Positions 1-7,969 of a DNA stretch of 51,683 nt are shown one piece after another. Position 1 is the stretch's first letter, and every line of letters starts with the position of its first letter. The position numbers and the translations under genes were made by a program. The notes beneath the pieces were generated by a model. That model was not told the origin of the DNA, did no database searches, and saw only the letters and a list, made by a program, of their open reading frames with translations. This stretch comes from Stutzerimonas stutzeri (GTDB lineage Bacteria > Pseudomonadota > Gammaproteobacteria > Pseudomonadales > Pseudomonadaceae): assembly GCF_002909485.1 (NCBI RefSeq), contig NZ_PPXG01000013.1, positions 1 through 51,683 of the forward strand. The letters run 5' to 3'.

Positions 1-186
1 TCAGGCGAAGGTGGAAACAGAAAATTGGCAGTAGAGTAGGCTGAAGAGGATCAATCAGATAATCCGCTGAGAAAGATTTTCTTCTTTACATCTTTGGCAT
101 TTTATCAACCAGAAATTCCGGATACCCCTCAATTGTTGCTGGCAACAAATAACCAAACAAATGCAGTGTTTGATAAGGAAGTTTCC

Positions 187-705
187 ATGAAAAAACTGTT
201 CTCGCTAGCTGCAGTAGCGGCACTCTCCGTAGGGCAAATGGCAGCCGCCCATGCCGTAGACTTTACTGTCGCGGTTGGTCAGACCGATGAGTCGACCATG
301 ACCTATCGCCTGGGTGCGCAGTTCGACTTCGGTACCAGCTGGTTCCAGACCAGTGTGGGGCGGCTGACCGGCTACTGGGATGCGGGCTACACCTACTGGG
401 AGGGGGACGACTCGTCCAGCAATCACAGCGTGTCGCTGGCCCCGGTATTCGTCTACGAATTCGCCGGAGAATCGGTCAAACCCTATGTCGAGGCAGGTAT
501 CGGCGTGGCTGCGTTCGAGAATACCGAGGTCGAGGGCAATCGCCTGGGTTCCTCGTTCCAGTTCGAGGATCGGTTCGGGGCTGGCTTGCGGTTCGCCGGC
601 GGTCATGAAGTGGGTATCCGCGCGATTCACTATTCCAATGCCGGCATCAAGAAGCCAAATGACGGTATCGAAAGCTACGCGCTGCATTACCGGATGGCGT
701 TCTAA
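187..705 (+). CDS. pagL: PagL-like lipid A 3-O-deacylase (acyloxyacyl hydrolase)
   Basis: Outer-membrane beta-barrel enzyme that removes the 3-O-linked acyl chain of lipid A. The 172-residue precursor starts at ATG 187 behind an AAGGAAG ribosome binding site. A longer in-frame TTG start at 94 is unlikely because it would bury the signal peptide (MKKLFSLAAVAAL... ending near AHA). The C-terminus carries the PagL active-site pattern HYS...E: His148, Ser150 and Glu162, with the His-to-Glu spacing of 14 known for PagL, and the protein ends in an aromatic residue (F), as barrel proteins do. Monocistronic and convergent with the next gene. The family call follows from the triad and the barrel-like ending; activity is inferred. 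Confidence 0.88.
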   Translation: MKKLFSLAAVAALSVGQMAAAHAVDFTVAVGQTDESTMTYRLGAQFDFGTSWFQTSVGRLTGYWDAGYTYWEGDDSSSNHSVSLAPVFVYEFAGESVKPYVEAGIGVAAFENTEVEGNRLGSSFQFEDRFGAGLRFAGGHEVGIRAIHYSNAGIKKPNDGIESYALHYRMAF

Positions 706-717
706 GACGCTGTCTGC

Positions 718-750
718 GCTGCAGGGCTGCCCACCGGCCCTGCAGCTTCT
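718..750. terminator. Bidirectional hairpin terminator between pagL and ykgJ-like gene
   Basis: A perfect 10-bp stem (GCTGCAGGGC at 718-727 with GCCCTGCAGC at 737-746) and a 9-nt loop sits between two convergent stop codons. A short T-rich tail follows on the plus strand. Confidence 0.6.
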
Positions 751-762
751 CACAACGCTGGG

Positions 763-1074
763 CTAGCAGTAGGCGGTGGCGCTGCCCTTGCGTTCCTCGT
801 GACAATCGTCCGAGCCCAATTCGAATTCTCTGCAGATGAGTGGCCGATTCTCATAGATCGTGCAGCGCATGCTGTTTCGGTCGAGTGCGGCGCACCAGCC
901 GTCATCCAGGCGATGCATGACTTCGCCACCCCACTCATCTGTATCGATAAAGCGCTTTGGCACGCCGGTGTCGCTGAACAGCAGAACCTCAAGGCGACAA
1001 CAGCAGGCTGCGCAGGTCGCGCAGCTCACGGTGGCGTCTTCGAGTTGCTGATGGGGGATGGTCGAGTCGTTCAT
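763..1074 (-). CDS. YkgJ family cysteine cluster protein
   Basis: Small 103-residue protein with a dense cysteine cluster near the N-terminus (Cys18, 21, 24, 25, 26) and further cysteines at CAAL, CTIY, CREF and the C-terminal end. This is the pattern of the YkgJ/UPF0153 family, thought to bind zinc or an Fe-S cluster. The biochemical role of the family is not established. No obvious partner gene: it is convergent with pagL and separated from the uracil operon. Confidence 0.85.
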   Translation of the reverse strand: MNDSTIPHQQLEDATVSCATCAACCCRLEVLLFSDTGVPKRFIDTDEWGGEVMHRLDDGWCAALDRNSMRCTIYENRPLICREFELGSDDCHEERKGSATAYC

Positions 1075-1160
1075 TGCGCCAGTCTAGTCGATATGATCAA
1101 CCGGACGGGAGCGCTGCGAGCAGCAAAGAGGTAGCAGCCTCCCGGCTGTTGGCCCGTGCG

Positions 1161-2420
1161 TCACAGCTCGTCGTTCAGCTGTTTGTTGCGCCAGCCTTGG
1201 CCGCCAGGCAGCAGCAAGTTGAGCAGTAGCGCGACGATCGCGCACAGCGAGATGCCGGACAAGGTGAACTCACCGTAGCCGATTGCCATGCCGCCGATGC
1301 CGAACACCAGTGTCACCGAAACGATGATGAGGTTGCGGGCTTCGGACAGGTCCACCTGGTGGCGAATCAGCGTGCTCAGGCCGACCACGGCGATCGAGCC
1401 GAACAGCAAGCAGAGAATGCCGCCCATTACCGGGATCGGAATACTGAGCAGTCCGGCGCCGAACTTGCCAATGAAGGCAAGGGTGATGGCGAACACAGCC
1501 GCCCAGGTCATGATCTTCGGGTTGTAATTCTTGGTCAGCATGACGGCCCCGGTAACCTCGGCATAAGTCGTGTTCGGCGGCCCACCGAACAGACCGGCCG
1601 CCGAGGTGGCCACGCCATCGCCCAGCAAGGTGCGGTGCAGGCCGGGGTTTTTGACATAGTTGTTGCCGGTAACGCTACCGATGGCGACCACGCCGCCGAT
1701 GTGTTCGATGGCCGGAGCAAGTGCTACCGGTACCATGAACAGAATGGCGCCAATGTTGAATTCGGGTGTAACGAAGTTGGGTATCGCCAACCAGGGCGCT
1801 GCGGCGATTCCGCTGGTGTCGACTACGCCAAAGGCGAAGGACAGCCCATAGCCGACTGCAACGCCAGCAAGAATTGGCACCAGGCGGAACAAGCCCTTAC
1901 CCAGCACGGCCACCAGCAATGTAGTGACCAAGGCGGGCATGGAGATGAGCATCGCTGTTTGGTAGGGGATCAGCTGCGCACTGCCGTCGCCTGCTTTTCC
2001 CATGGCCATGTTGACTGCCACCGGCGAGAGGGCCAGGCCAATGGAGATGATCACTGGGGCGATGACTACCGGCGGCAGCAATCGATCGATGAACCCCGGG
2101 CCCTTCAGGCGTACTGCAAAGCTGAGCAGGATGTAGACGAAGCCTGCCGCTACCACGCCGCCCATGACGGCGGGTAAGCCGAACTCGCCCTTGGCAGCGA
2201 TGATCGGCGCGATGAAAGCGAAGCTGGATGCCAGAAAAACCGGAACCTGGCGCCGCGTGACCACTTGGAACAACAGCGTGCCCAACCCTGCAGTAAACAA
2301 TGCGACGTTAGGGTCCATGCCGGTAATCAGCGGCATCAGTACCAGTGCGCCGAAGGCGACAAATAGCATTTGCGCGCCAGCCAGTACCTGCTGGCCAAGC
2401 GGCTCGTCGGTGTGCGACAT
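1161..2420 (-). CDS. uraA: Uracil permease, NCS2 family
   Basis: Inner-membrane uracil:proton symporter of the nucleobase-cation symporter 2 family. The 419-residue protein is strongly hydrophobic with about 12-14 membrane segments and the NCS2 features of the middle region (PVALAPAIEHIGGVVAIGSV...). It includes the NTTYAEVTGAV segment, whose Glu and neighbouring residues line the substrate site in UraA. It begins 2 bp after the upp stop codon on the same strand, so the two form a salvage operon in which uracil is imported and then converted to UMP. Length is normal for UraA. Confidence 0.93.
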   Translation of the reverse strand: MSHTDEPLGQQVLAGAQMLFVAFGALVLMPLITGMDPNVALFTAGLGTLLFQVVTRRQVPVFLASSFAFIAPIIAAKGEFGLPAVMGGVVAAGFVYILLSFAVRLKGPGFIDRLLPPVVIAPVIISIGLALSPVAVNMAMGKAGDGSAQLIPYQTAMLISMPALVTTLLVAVLGKGLFRLVPILAGVAVGYGLSFAFGVVDTSGIAAAPWLAIPNFVTPEFNIGAILFMVPVALAPAIEHIGGVVAIGSVTGNNYVKNPGLHRTLLGDGVATSAAGLFGGPPNTTYAEVTGAVMLTKNYNPKIMTWAAVFAITLAFIGKFGAGLLSIPIPVMGGILCLLFGSIAVVGLSTLIRHQVDLSEARNLIIVSVTLVFGIGGMAIGYGEFTLSGISLCAIVALLLNLLLPGGQGWRNKQLNDEL

Positions 2421-2422
2421 GC

Positions 2423-3061
2423 TTAGATGTCCTTCTGTTTGGTGCCGAAGATCTTGTCGCCGGCATCGCCCAGGCCAGGGACGATGTAGCCGTGTTCGTC
2501 GAGACGCTCGTCAATGGATGCGGTCAAGATCAGCACGTCCGGGTGAGCTGCTTCCACTGCCGCAATGCCTTCTGGCGCCGCGACCAGCACCAGGGCGCGA
2601 ATCTCCTTGCAGCCGGCCTTCTTCAGCATGTCGATGGTGGCGACCATCGAGCCGCCAGTTGCGAGCATGGGGTCGATGATGATCGCCAAGCGCTGCTCGA
2701 TCTCAGGTACCAGCTTCTCCAGGTACGTCTGTGCCTTGAAGGTTTCTTCGTTGCGCGCGATACCAACCGCGCTGACCTTGGCACCAGGGATGAGGCTGAG
2801 CACGCCGTCGAGCATGCCGATACCGGCACGCAGAATCGGTACTACCGTGATCTTCTTGCCGGAAATCTTTTCCACTTGCACCGGGCCGCACCAACCATCG
2901 ATGTTGTAGTGTTCCAGCGGCAGATCCGAGGTTGCTTCATAAGTGAGGATCGAGCCCACTTCCTGAGCCAGTTCGCGGAAGTTCTTGGTACTGATATCGG
3001 CGCGGCGCATCAGGCCGAGCTTGTGACGGATCAGCGGATGGCGGATCTCTCGAATGGGCAT
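2423..3061 (-). CDS. upp: Uracil phosphoribosyltransferase
   Basis: Cytosolic enzyme converting uracil and PRPP to UMP in pyrimidine salvage. The 212-residue sequence is full length. It has the UPRTase signatures VPILRAGIGMLDG, the PRPP-binding loop IIDPMLATGGSM and the uracil-binding C-terminal segment YIVPGLGDAGD. First gene of the upp-uraA operon. It is divergent from the purine salvage gene hpt across a 258-bp gap that must carry promoters for both directions. Confidence 0.96.
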   Translation of the reverse strand: MPIREIRHPLIRHKLGLMRRADISTKNFRELAQEVGSILTYEATSDLPLEHYNIDGWCGPVQVEKISGKKITVVPILRAGIGMLDGVLSLIPGAKVSAVGIARNEETFKAQTYLEKLVPEIEQRLAIIIDPMLATGGSMVATIDMLKKAGCKEIRALVLVAAPEGIAAVEAAHPDVLILTASIDERLDEHGYIVPGLGDAGDKIFGTKQKDI

Positions 3062-3319
3062 TGTGGGCTCCGGCGGGCAAATAAACCGGCTTAGATTAAA
3101 GCATCGCCGGGTCAGCGGCTATTCGCGTGTCATTCAGCCGGCGGACTTGCTGCAGCCGGCGTGGGTGGGTATCTTCCACGCCCTTTCGCAAGCGGCAGAA
3201 AGTAGTCTGTTCGGTCAGGTTCTTCGTCGCACAGGGTTGTCTGGCTTCAATGCGATTCAACCGCACGAGTTGTCACCTCTGCTGGCGCTCTATCACTCAT
3301 CCTTCTGGGGAATCGCATC

Positions 3320-3877
3320 ATGTCCGTCGATCTCGCACATATCCGCCAAGTCATGGCCGAGGCAGACTGCCTGTACACCGAAGAGCAAGTCGAAGCAGCG
3401 ATTACCAAGGTTGCCGATACGATCAATGGCGAGTTGGCGGATCGCAACCCTGTCGTGTTTTGTGTCATGAACGGCGGTTTGATTTTCTCCGGTAAATTGG
3501 TGCCGAAGCTGAGTTTCCCGCTTGAGCTGTCCTATCTGCATGCGACTCGTTACCGCAACCAAACCAGTGGCGGTGAACTGTTCTGGAAGGCCAAGCCGGA
3601 AATCTCCTTTATCGATCGTGACGTGCTGATCATCGACGACATCCTGGACGAGGGGCATACACTGGGCGCGATCATCGATTTCTGTCGGCACGCCGGCGCA
3701 GCAGCGGTGCATACCGCGGTGCTCATCGACAAAGACCACCAGCGCAAGGCTCGTCCGGATTTGAAGGCTGATTACGTCGGCCTCAGCTGCATCGATCGCT
3801 ACATCTTCGGCTACGGCATGGACTACAAAGGTTACTGGCGTAACGCGCCGGGCATCTATGCGGTGAAAGGGCTGTAA
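3320..3877 (+). CDS. hpt: Hypoxanthine-guanine phosphoribosyltransferase
   Basis: Purine salvage enzyme transferring the phosphoribosyl group of PRPP to hypoxanthine or guanine. At 185 residues it has the type I PRTase PRPP motif VLIIDDILDEGHTL preceded by a hydrophobic strand. Near the C-terminus are the base-recognition residues (Lys-Ala-Asp-Tyr-Val-Gly-Leu) and an aromatic DYKGYWRN segment. Transcribed alone and divergent from upp, so pyrimidine and purine salvage genes share an intergenic control region. Which purine is preferred cannot be told from the sequence. Confidence 0.93.
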   Translation: MSVDLAHIRQVMAEADCLYTEEQVEAAITKVADTINGELADRNPVVFCVMNGGLIFSGKLVPKLSFPLELSYLHATRYRNQTSGGELFWKAKPEISFIDRDVLIIDDILDEGHTLGAIIDFCRHAGAAAVHTAVLIDKDHQRKARPDLKADYVGLSCIDRYIFGYGMDYKGYWRNAPGIYAVKGL

Positions 3878-4443
3878 TAGCGTTTGTTGCGGGGCTGTAA
3901 CCCGCGGCCATGCGCACCTGCAATGGGTGCGCAGGTGAAATGTTCGTTAGCGTGTTATCGGGCGACCGTGGGGATGCAGCAGGCTCGACTGCCAGGTCGA
4001 GCTCATCGTAAGCACAGCTTGCCCAGAACGCTGTTTCGTTTCGCCCCATCTTGCCCATGAAAGTAACGTCTCTGATCGATTGTGCCCTCGGCGGACGCCG
4101 TTCATGCCCTGATGTCGGCTCGCACTCGTGCGTCCAGATGGTGAGTCATTCGACAGGGTTGGCGGGTGATATCGCCGTCATGAATTGAACTTTAGGATAA
4201 CTGACCGACATTTCTTCACGCTTGGTGCCGGAAACGCTCTGCGGCGGGCTTTGCGCCCTTTGCAATCACGGCTAAGCTCAGAAAGTCCTTAATACGCATG
4301 GCCTAACGTAATCACGCTGGAAGCCACTGCTGGAAAGGCTATTAACACTAAAGGATTACAAGCTAAATCAAACCTTAGTGCGCTTAACCCTCCCTCGGCG
4401 TCTGGGTAGGGTTGACGCACTTCGAACCAACCAGGAGCGCCTC
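3878..4443. other. 566-bp intergenic region between hpt and the DUF1302 gene
   Basis: No credible gene. An 8-bp hairpin (TGCGCACC 3911-3918 / GGTGCGCA 3926-3933, loop TGCAATG) 34 nt after the hpt stop may act as a weak terminator, but it has no T tract. The lower-GC part from about 4180 to 4375 probably contains the promoter of the DUF1302-DUF1329 operon. I could not identify a convincing -35/-10 pair or a sigma-54 site there. Confidence 0.45.
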
Positions 4444-6249
4444 ATGACAAAAACAACAAGGCAAGGAATCTTCCAGCCGAAGTCTCTAGCTCTCGCCGTC
4501 GCGCTGGGCACCGCTGCCCCGGCCTACGCCGTGAACTTCAATATCGGTGAAATCGAAGGTCAATTCGATTCTTCCATGTCCATCGGCGCCAGCTGGTCGA
4601 CCACCGACCGCGATATGGATCTAGTCGGTATCAACAATGGTGGAACCGGGTACACACAAACTGGGGATGACGGACGGCTCAACTTCAAGAAGGGTGAAAC
4701 CTTCTCCAAGATTTTCAAAGGTGTTCATGACCTCGAGCTTCGTTATCGGGACAGTGGTGCCTTTATTCGCGGCAAATACTGGTACGACTTCGAGCTGAAG
4801 GACGAAAGCCGTCTGTTCAAAGACATCAGCGACAGCAATCGTAAGGAAGCCGCCCAATCTTCGGGCGCGCAGATTCTCGACGCGTTTTTCTATCACAACT
4901 ATGCGCTTGGTGACCTGCCAGGCACTGTCCGCGTTGGCCGGCAGGTTGTCAGTTGGGGTGAAAGCACCTTCATCGGTAACAGCATCAACTCCATCAACCC
5001 GCTCGATGCGGCGGCATTTCGCCGGCCTGGGGCTGAGATCAAAGAGGGTCTGATTCCAGTCAACATGTTCTACGTTTCGCAAAGTCTAAGTGATCGCCTG
5101 AGCATGGAGGCGTTCTATCAGATCGAGTGGGACCAGACCATTGCTGATAATTGCGGCACGTTCTTCGCGGTAGACGTGGTCCAGGATGGTTGTAACAACA
5201 ACTACCACGTGGGCAACCCAGCAATCGCTCCACTTCAACCTGTCGCCGCTGCGTTCGGGCAGGGGTTTGAAGTTACTCCTGAAGGGGTGATTTTGCCGCG
5301 AGCTGGCGACCGTGATGCACGTGATTCCGGCCAGTATGGGCTTGCGTTGCGCTGGCTTGGTGATGCCACCGAGTATGGCGCGTATTTCATGAACTACCAC
5401 AGTCGGACGCCAAACGTCAGTACGCAATCTGCTGGCTTGGCTACCGCAGCGCAGCTGCCTGGCATTATCGGCGCAGCTAACGGGATCGTGCCAGGTTCTG
5501 GTGCTGGATTGGCGCAGAGCGTCATGCTTGGCAATGGCAGCTACTACCTTGAGTACCCTGAAGATATCCAGCTCTATGGACTCAGCTTCTCTACGACGCT
5601 ACCCACAGGTACCGCATGGTCGGGGGAAATCAGCTACCGTCCCAATGCGCCTGTACAGCTCAATACTCAAGATGTCACAAGAGCGCTGCTAAACCCCATT
5701 GCGCCCGGAACTTCGCCCATCGAGAGTTCCTTTGGAGCAGAAAACCGCGGCTATAACCGTAAAGAGATCACCCAGATTCAGACCACTTTCACGCACTTCT
5801 TTGATCAGGTGCTTGGTGCCGGTCGTGTCACGGTCGTCGGTGAAATTGGTTATGCCCACGTAGGCGGTTTGGAGAGTACTAGCGAACTTCGTTACGGACG
5901 CGATGCTATTTATGGCACGCCGGACGATCCGTTAGCACTCGCCGACTACGGCCGCCACGGCTTTGTAACTGCAAATTCCTGGGGCTACCGCCTGCGCGCA
6001 GTTGCTGATTACAACAACGTCTTCGCTGGCATTAACTTCAAACCTAACGTGTCGTTTTCCCATGACGTTGATGGTTACGGTCCGAATGGTCTGTTCAACG
6101 AAGGTGCCAAGGCCGTTAGCGTTGGTCTGGACGCCGAGTACCAAAATACCTACACCGCCAGCTTGTCTTACACCGATTTCTTCGGGGGTGACTTCAACAC
6201 GCTGGTTGACCGCGACTTCCTCGCGTTCAGCGTGGGCGTGAACTTCTAA
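4444..6249 (+). CDS. DUF1302 family outer-membrane protein
   Basis: 601-residue secreted protein of the DUF1302 family, predicted to be a large outer-membrane barrel of unknown substrate. I chose ATG 4444 because AGGAG precedes it and a signal peptide (MTKTTRQ..., hydrophobic core LALAVALGTAAPAYA) begins there; an in-frame GTG at 4378 would add 22 residues with no purpose. Alternating aromatic/polar strands and a final Phe support a barrel. About 100 bp downstream is a DUF1329 gene on the same strand. These two families recur together, often with an RND/MMPL exporter that is absent here. The MalT-like regulator downstream is a candidate activator. Confidence 0.88.
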   Translation: MTKTTRQGIFQPKSLALAVALGTAAPAYAVNFNIGEIEGQFDSSMSIGASWSTTDRDMDLVGINNGGTGYTQTGDDGRLNFKKGETFSKIFKGVHDLELRYRDSGAFIRGKYWYDFELKDESRLFKDISDSNRKEAAQSSGAQILDAFFYHNYALGDLPGTVRVGRQVVSWGESTFIGNSINSINPLDAAAFRRPGAEIKEGLIPVNMFYVSQSLSDRLSMEAFYQIEWDQTIADNCGTFFAVDVVQDGCNNNYHVGNPAIAPLQPVAAAFGQGFEVTPEGVILPRAGDRDARDSGQYGLALRWLGDATEYGAYFMNYHSRTPNVSTQSAGLATAAQLPGIIGAANGIVPGSGAGLAQSVMLGNGSYYLEYPEDIQLYGLSFSTTLPTGTAWSGEISYRPNAPVQLNTQDVTRALLNPIAPGTSPIESSFGAENRGYNRKEITQIQTTFTHFFDQVLGAGRVTVVGEIGYAHVGGLESTSELRYGRDAIYGTPDDPLALADYGRHGFVTANSWGYRLRAVADYNNVFAGINFKPNVSFSHDVDGYGPNGLFNEGAKAVSVGLDAEYQNTYTASLSYTDFFGGDFNTLVDRDFLAFSVGVNF

Positions 6250-6352
6250 GGAGCGTTGCCCTGATGTCCGGCTGGCGAGGAAGCGCCGGTCGGACAATAG
6301 CGATAGGCATCGCATCCGGCCGTATAACAAGATCAAGAGGAACTGGAATCGT

Positions 6353-7714
6353 ATGAAAACAACAAGAAAGCTATTCAGTGTCTTGGCCTTCTCTCTGCTT
6401 GCGAGCAGCGTGATGGCTGCCGTATCCCCCGAAGAAGCCGCCAAGCTCGGCACCTCCCTGACGCCGCTGGGCGCCGAAAAGGCTGGCAACGCCGACGGCA
6501 GCATTCCCGAGTGGACCGGTGGTCTCAAGACCGACGCAGCGCCCCTGAAGAATGGGCACCTGACCAATCCTTTCAAGGATGAGCAGCCCAAGTTCGTCAT
6601 CACCGCGCAGAATGCCGAGGAGTACAAGGACAAGCTCACTGCCGGCCAGATGGCCATGTTCAAGCGCTATCCTGAAACCTACAAGATTCGGGTATTCCCT
6701 ACCCATCGTACGGTCGCCGTTCCGGACGAGATCTACGAAGCGGCTAAGCGGAGCGCAGTGAACACAGAGCTCGTCGGCGGTGGTAACGGCGTTGCCAACT
6801 TCACCGACAGCCGCTACTACGCGTTCCCGATTCCGAAGAACGGGCTTGAAGTGGTGTGGAACCACATTACTCGGTATCGCGGCGGCAACGTTCGCCGCAA
6901 CATCGTGCAGGCTACTCCGCAAACCAACGGCAGCTACACCATGGTCCACTTCGAGGACGAGGTGGCGTTCCCTCTGGGCATGACCGATCTGGATCCGGAG
7001 CGCGCCAAGAACGCGCTGCTGTTCTTCAAGCAGCGTGTGACTGCGCCGTCACGTCTGGCCGGTAACGTCCTGCTGGTGCACGATTCTCTGGATCAGGTGA
7101 AAGAGCCTCGCCAGGCGTGGATCTACAACGCCGGTCAGCGTCGTGTCCGCCGCGCGCCTCAGGTTGCCTACGATGGGCCAGGTACCGCGTCGGACGGCAT
7201 GCGTACCACCGACAACTTCGATATGTTCAGCGGCGCGCCGGATCGCTACGACTGGAAGCTGGTAGGCAAGAAAGAGTTGTACGTGCCTTACAACAGCTAC
7301 GAAATTGCCTCCAGCGACCTGAAGTACAAGGACATCATCAAGGCAGGTCACGTCAATCAGGATCTGGCGCGCTACGAGCTGCACCGCGTCTGGGAGATCG
7401 AGGCCACGCTCAAGAGCGGCGAGCGCAACATTTACGCCAAGCGCCGCTTCTTCGTCGACGAGGATAGCTGGACCATCGTTCAATCTGAGCTGTATGACGG
7501 ACGCGGACAGCTGTGGCGCGTAGGTGAAGCCCACTCGCTGCAGTACTACCAGCACAAGGTGCCGGCCTACGCCTTCGAAGCGCTGTACGACATCATTTCC
7601 GGTCGCTACATCGCGATCGGCATGAGCAACGAAGAGAAGCCTCACGAGTACGGCTATCGTGCATCGGCTAGGGACTTCACGCCGGCCGCTCTGCGAAACG
7701 CCGGGGTGCGCTGA
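6353..7714 (+). CDS. DUF1329 family periplasmic/outer-membrane lipoprotein-like protein
   Basis: 453-residue exported protein with a signal peptide (MKTTRKLFSVLAFSLLASSVMA). The mature part begins VSPEEAAKLG and contains the family block IPEWTGGL. DUF1329 proteins resemble LolA/LolB-type beta folds, and a role carrying lipids or hydrophobic molecules between membranes has been suggested from fold and neighbours, not shown. Preceded by an AGAGGAAC ribosome binding site and co-oriented with the DUF1302 gene; a strong terminator follows, so the two form a bicistronic unit. Confidence 0.88.
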   Translation: MKTTRKLFSVLAFSLLASSVMAAVSPEEAAKLGTSLTPLGAEKAGNADGSIPEWTGGLKTDAAPLKNGHLTNPFKDEQPKFVITAQNAEEYKDKLTAGQMAMFKRYPETYKIRVFPTHRTVAVPDEIYEAAKRSAVNTELVGGGNGVANFTDSRYYAFPIPKNGLEVVWNHITRYRGGNVRRNIVQATPQTNGSYTMVHFEDEVAFPLGMTDLDPERAKNALLFFKQRVTAPSRLAGNVLLVHDSLDQVKEPRQAWIYNAGQRRVRRAPQVAYDGPGTASDGMRTTDNFDMFSGAPDRYDWKLVGKKELYVPYNSYEIASSDLKYKDIIKAGHVNQDLARYELHRVWEIEATLKSGERNIYAKRRFFVDEDSWTIVQSELYDGRGQLWRVGEAHSLQYYQHKVPAYAFEALYDIISGRYIAIGMSNEEKPHEYGYRASARDFTPAALRNAGVR

Positions 7715-7740
7715 TCTCCGAGCATTTCGCTGGTGAATAA

Positions 7741-7769
7741 GGCGGCCAAGTTGGCCGCCTTTTTTTTTG
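7741..7769 (+). terminator. Rho-independent terminator after the DUF1302-DUF1329 unit
   Basis: GGCGGCC / GGCCGCC stem with loop AAGTT, followed by nine T residues. It lies 26 bp after the DUF1329 stop codon. Confidence 0.92.
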
Positions 7770-7969
7770 TTTCAAACCAGTGGATGATAATTTCCGTCTG
7801 CTGCTCTCGACTCTAGGTAAATCGAATACGAGTGAATACTGGGGAGCGTTACCCCCACTCAAGGTTAGGAGTGGGATCGCTTCGGCGGCCTGGCGTGTTA
7901 GCTGAGCGTAACGCCAGGCAGATGCCGCGCTGTGTTTCAATGGACTGACTCGAACAAGAGAACGTTGCC

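Noticed and set aside
3127..3495. 122-codon frame across the upp-hpt gap
   Set aside because: It overlaps the start of hpt out of frame and the divergent promoter region; no coding evidence.
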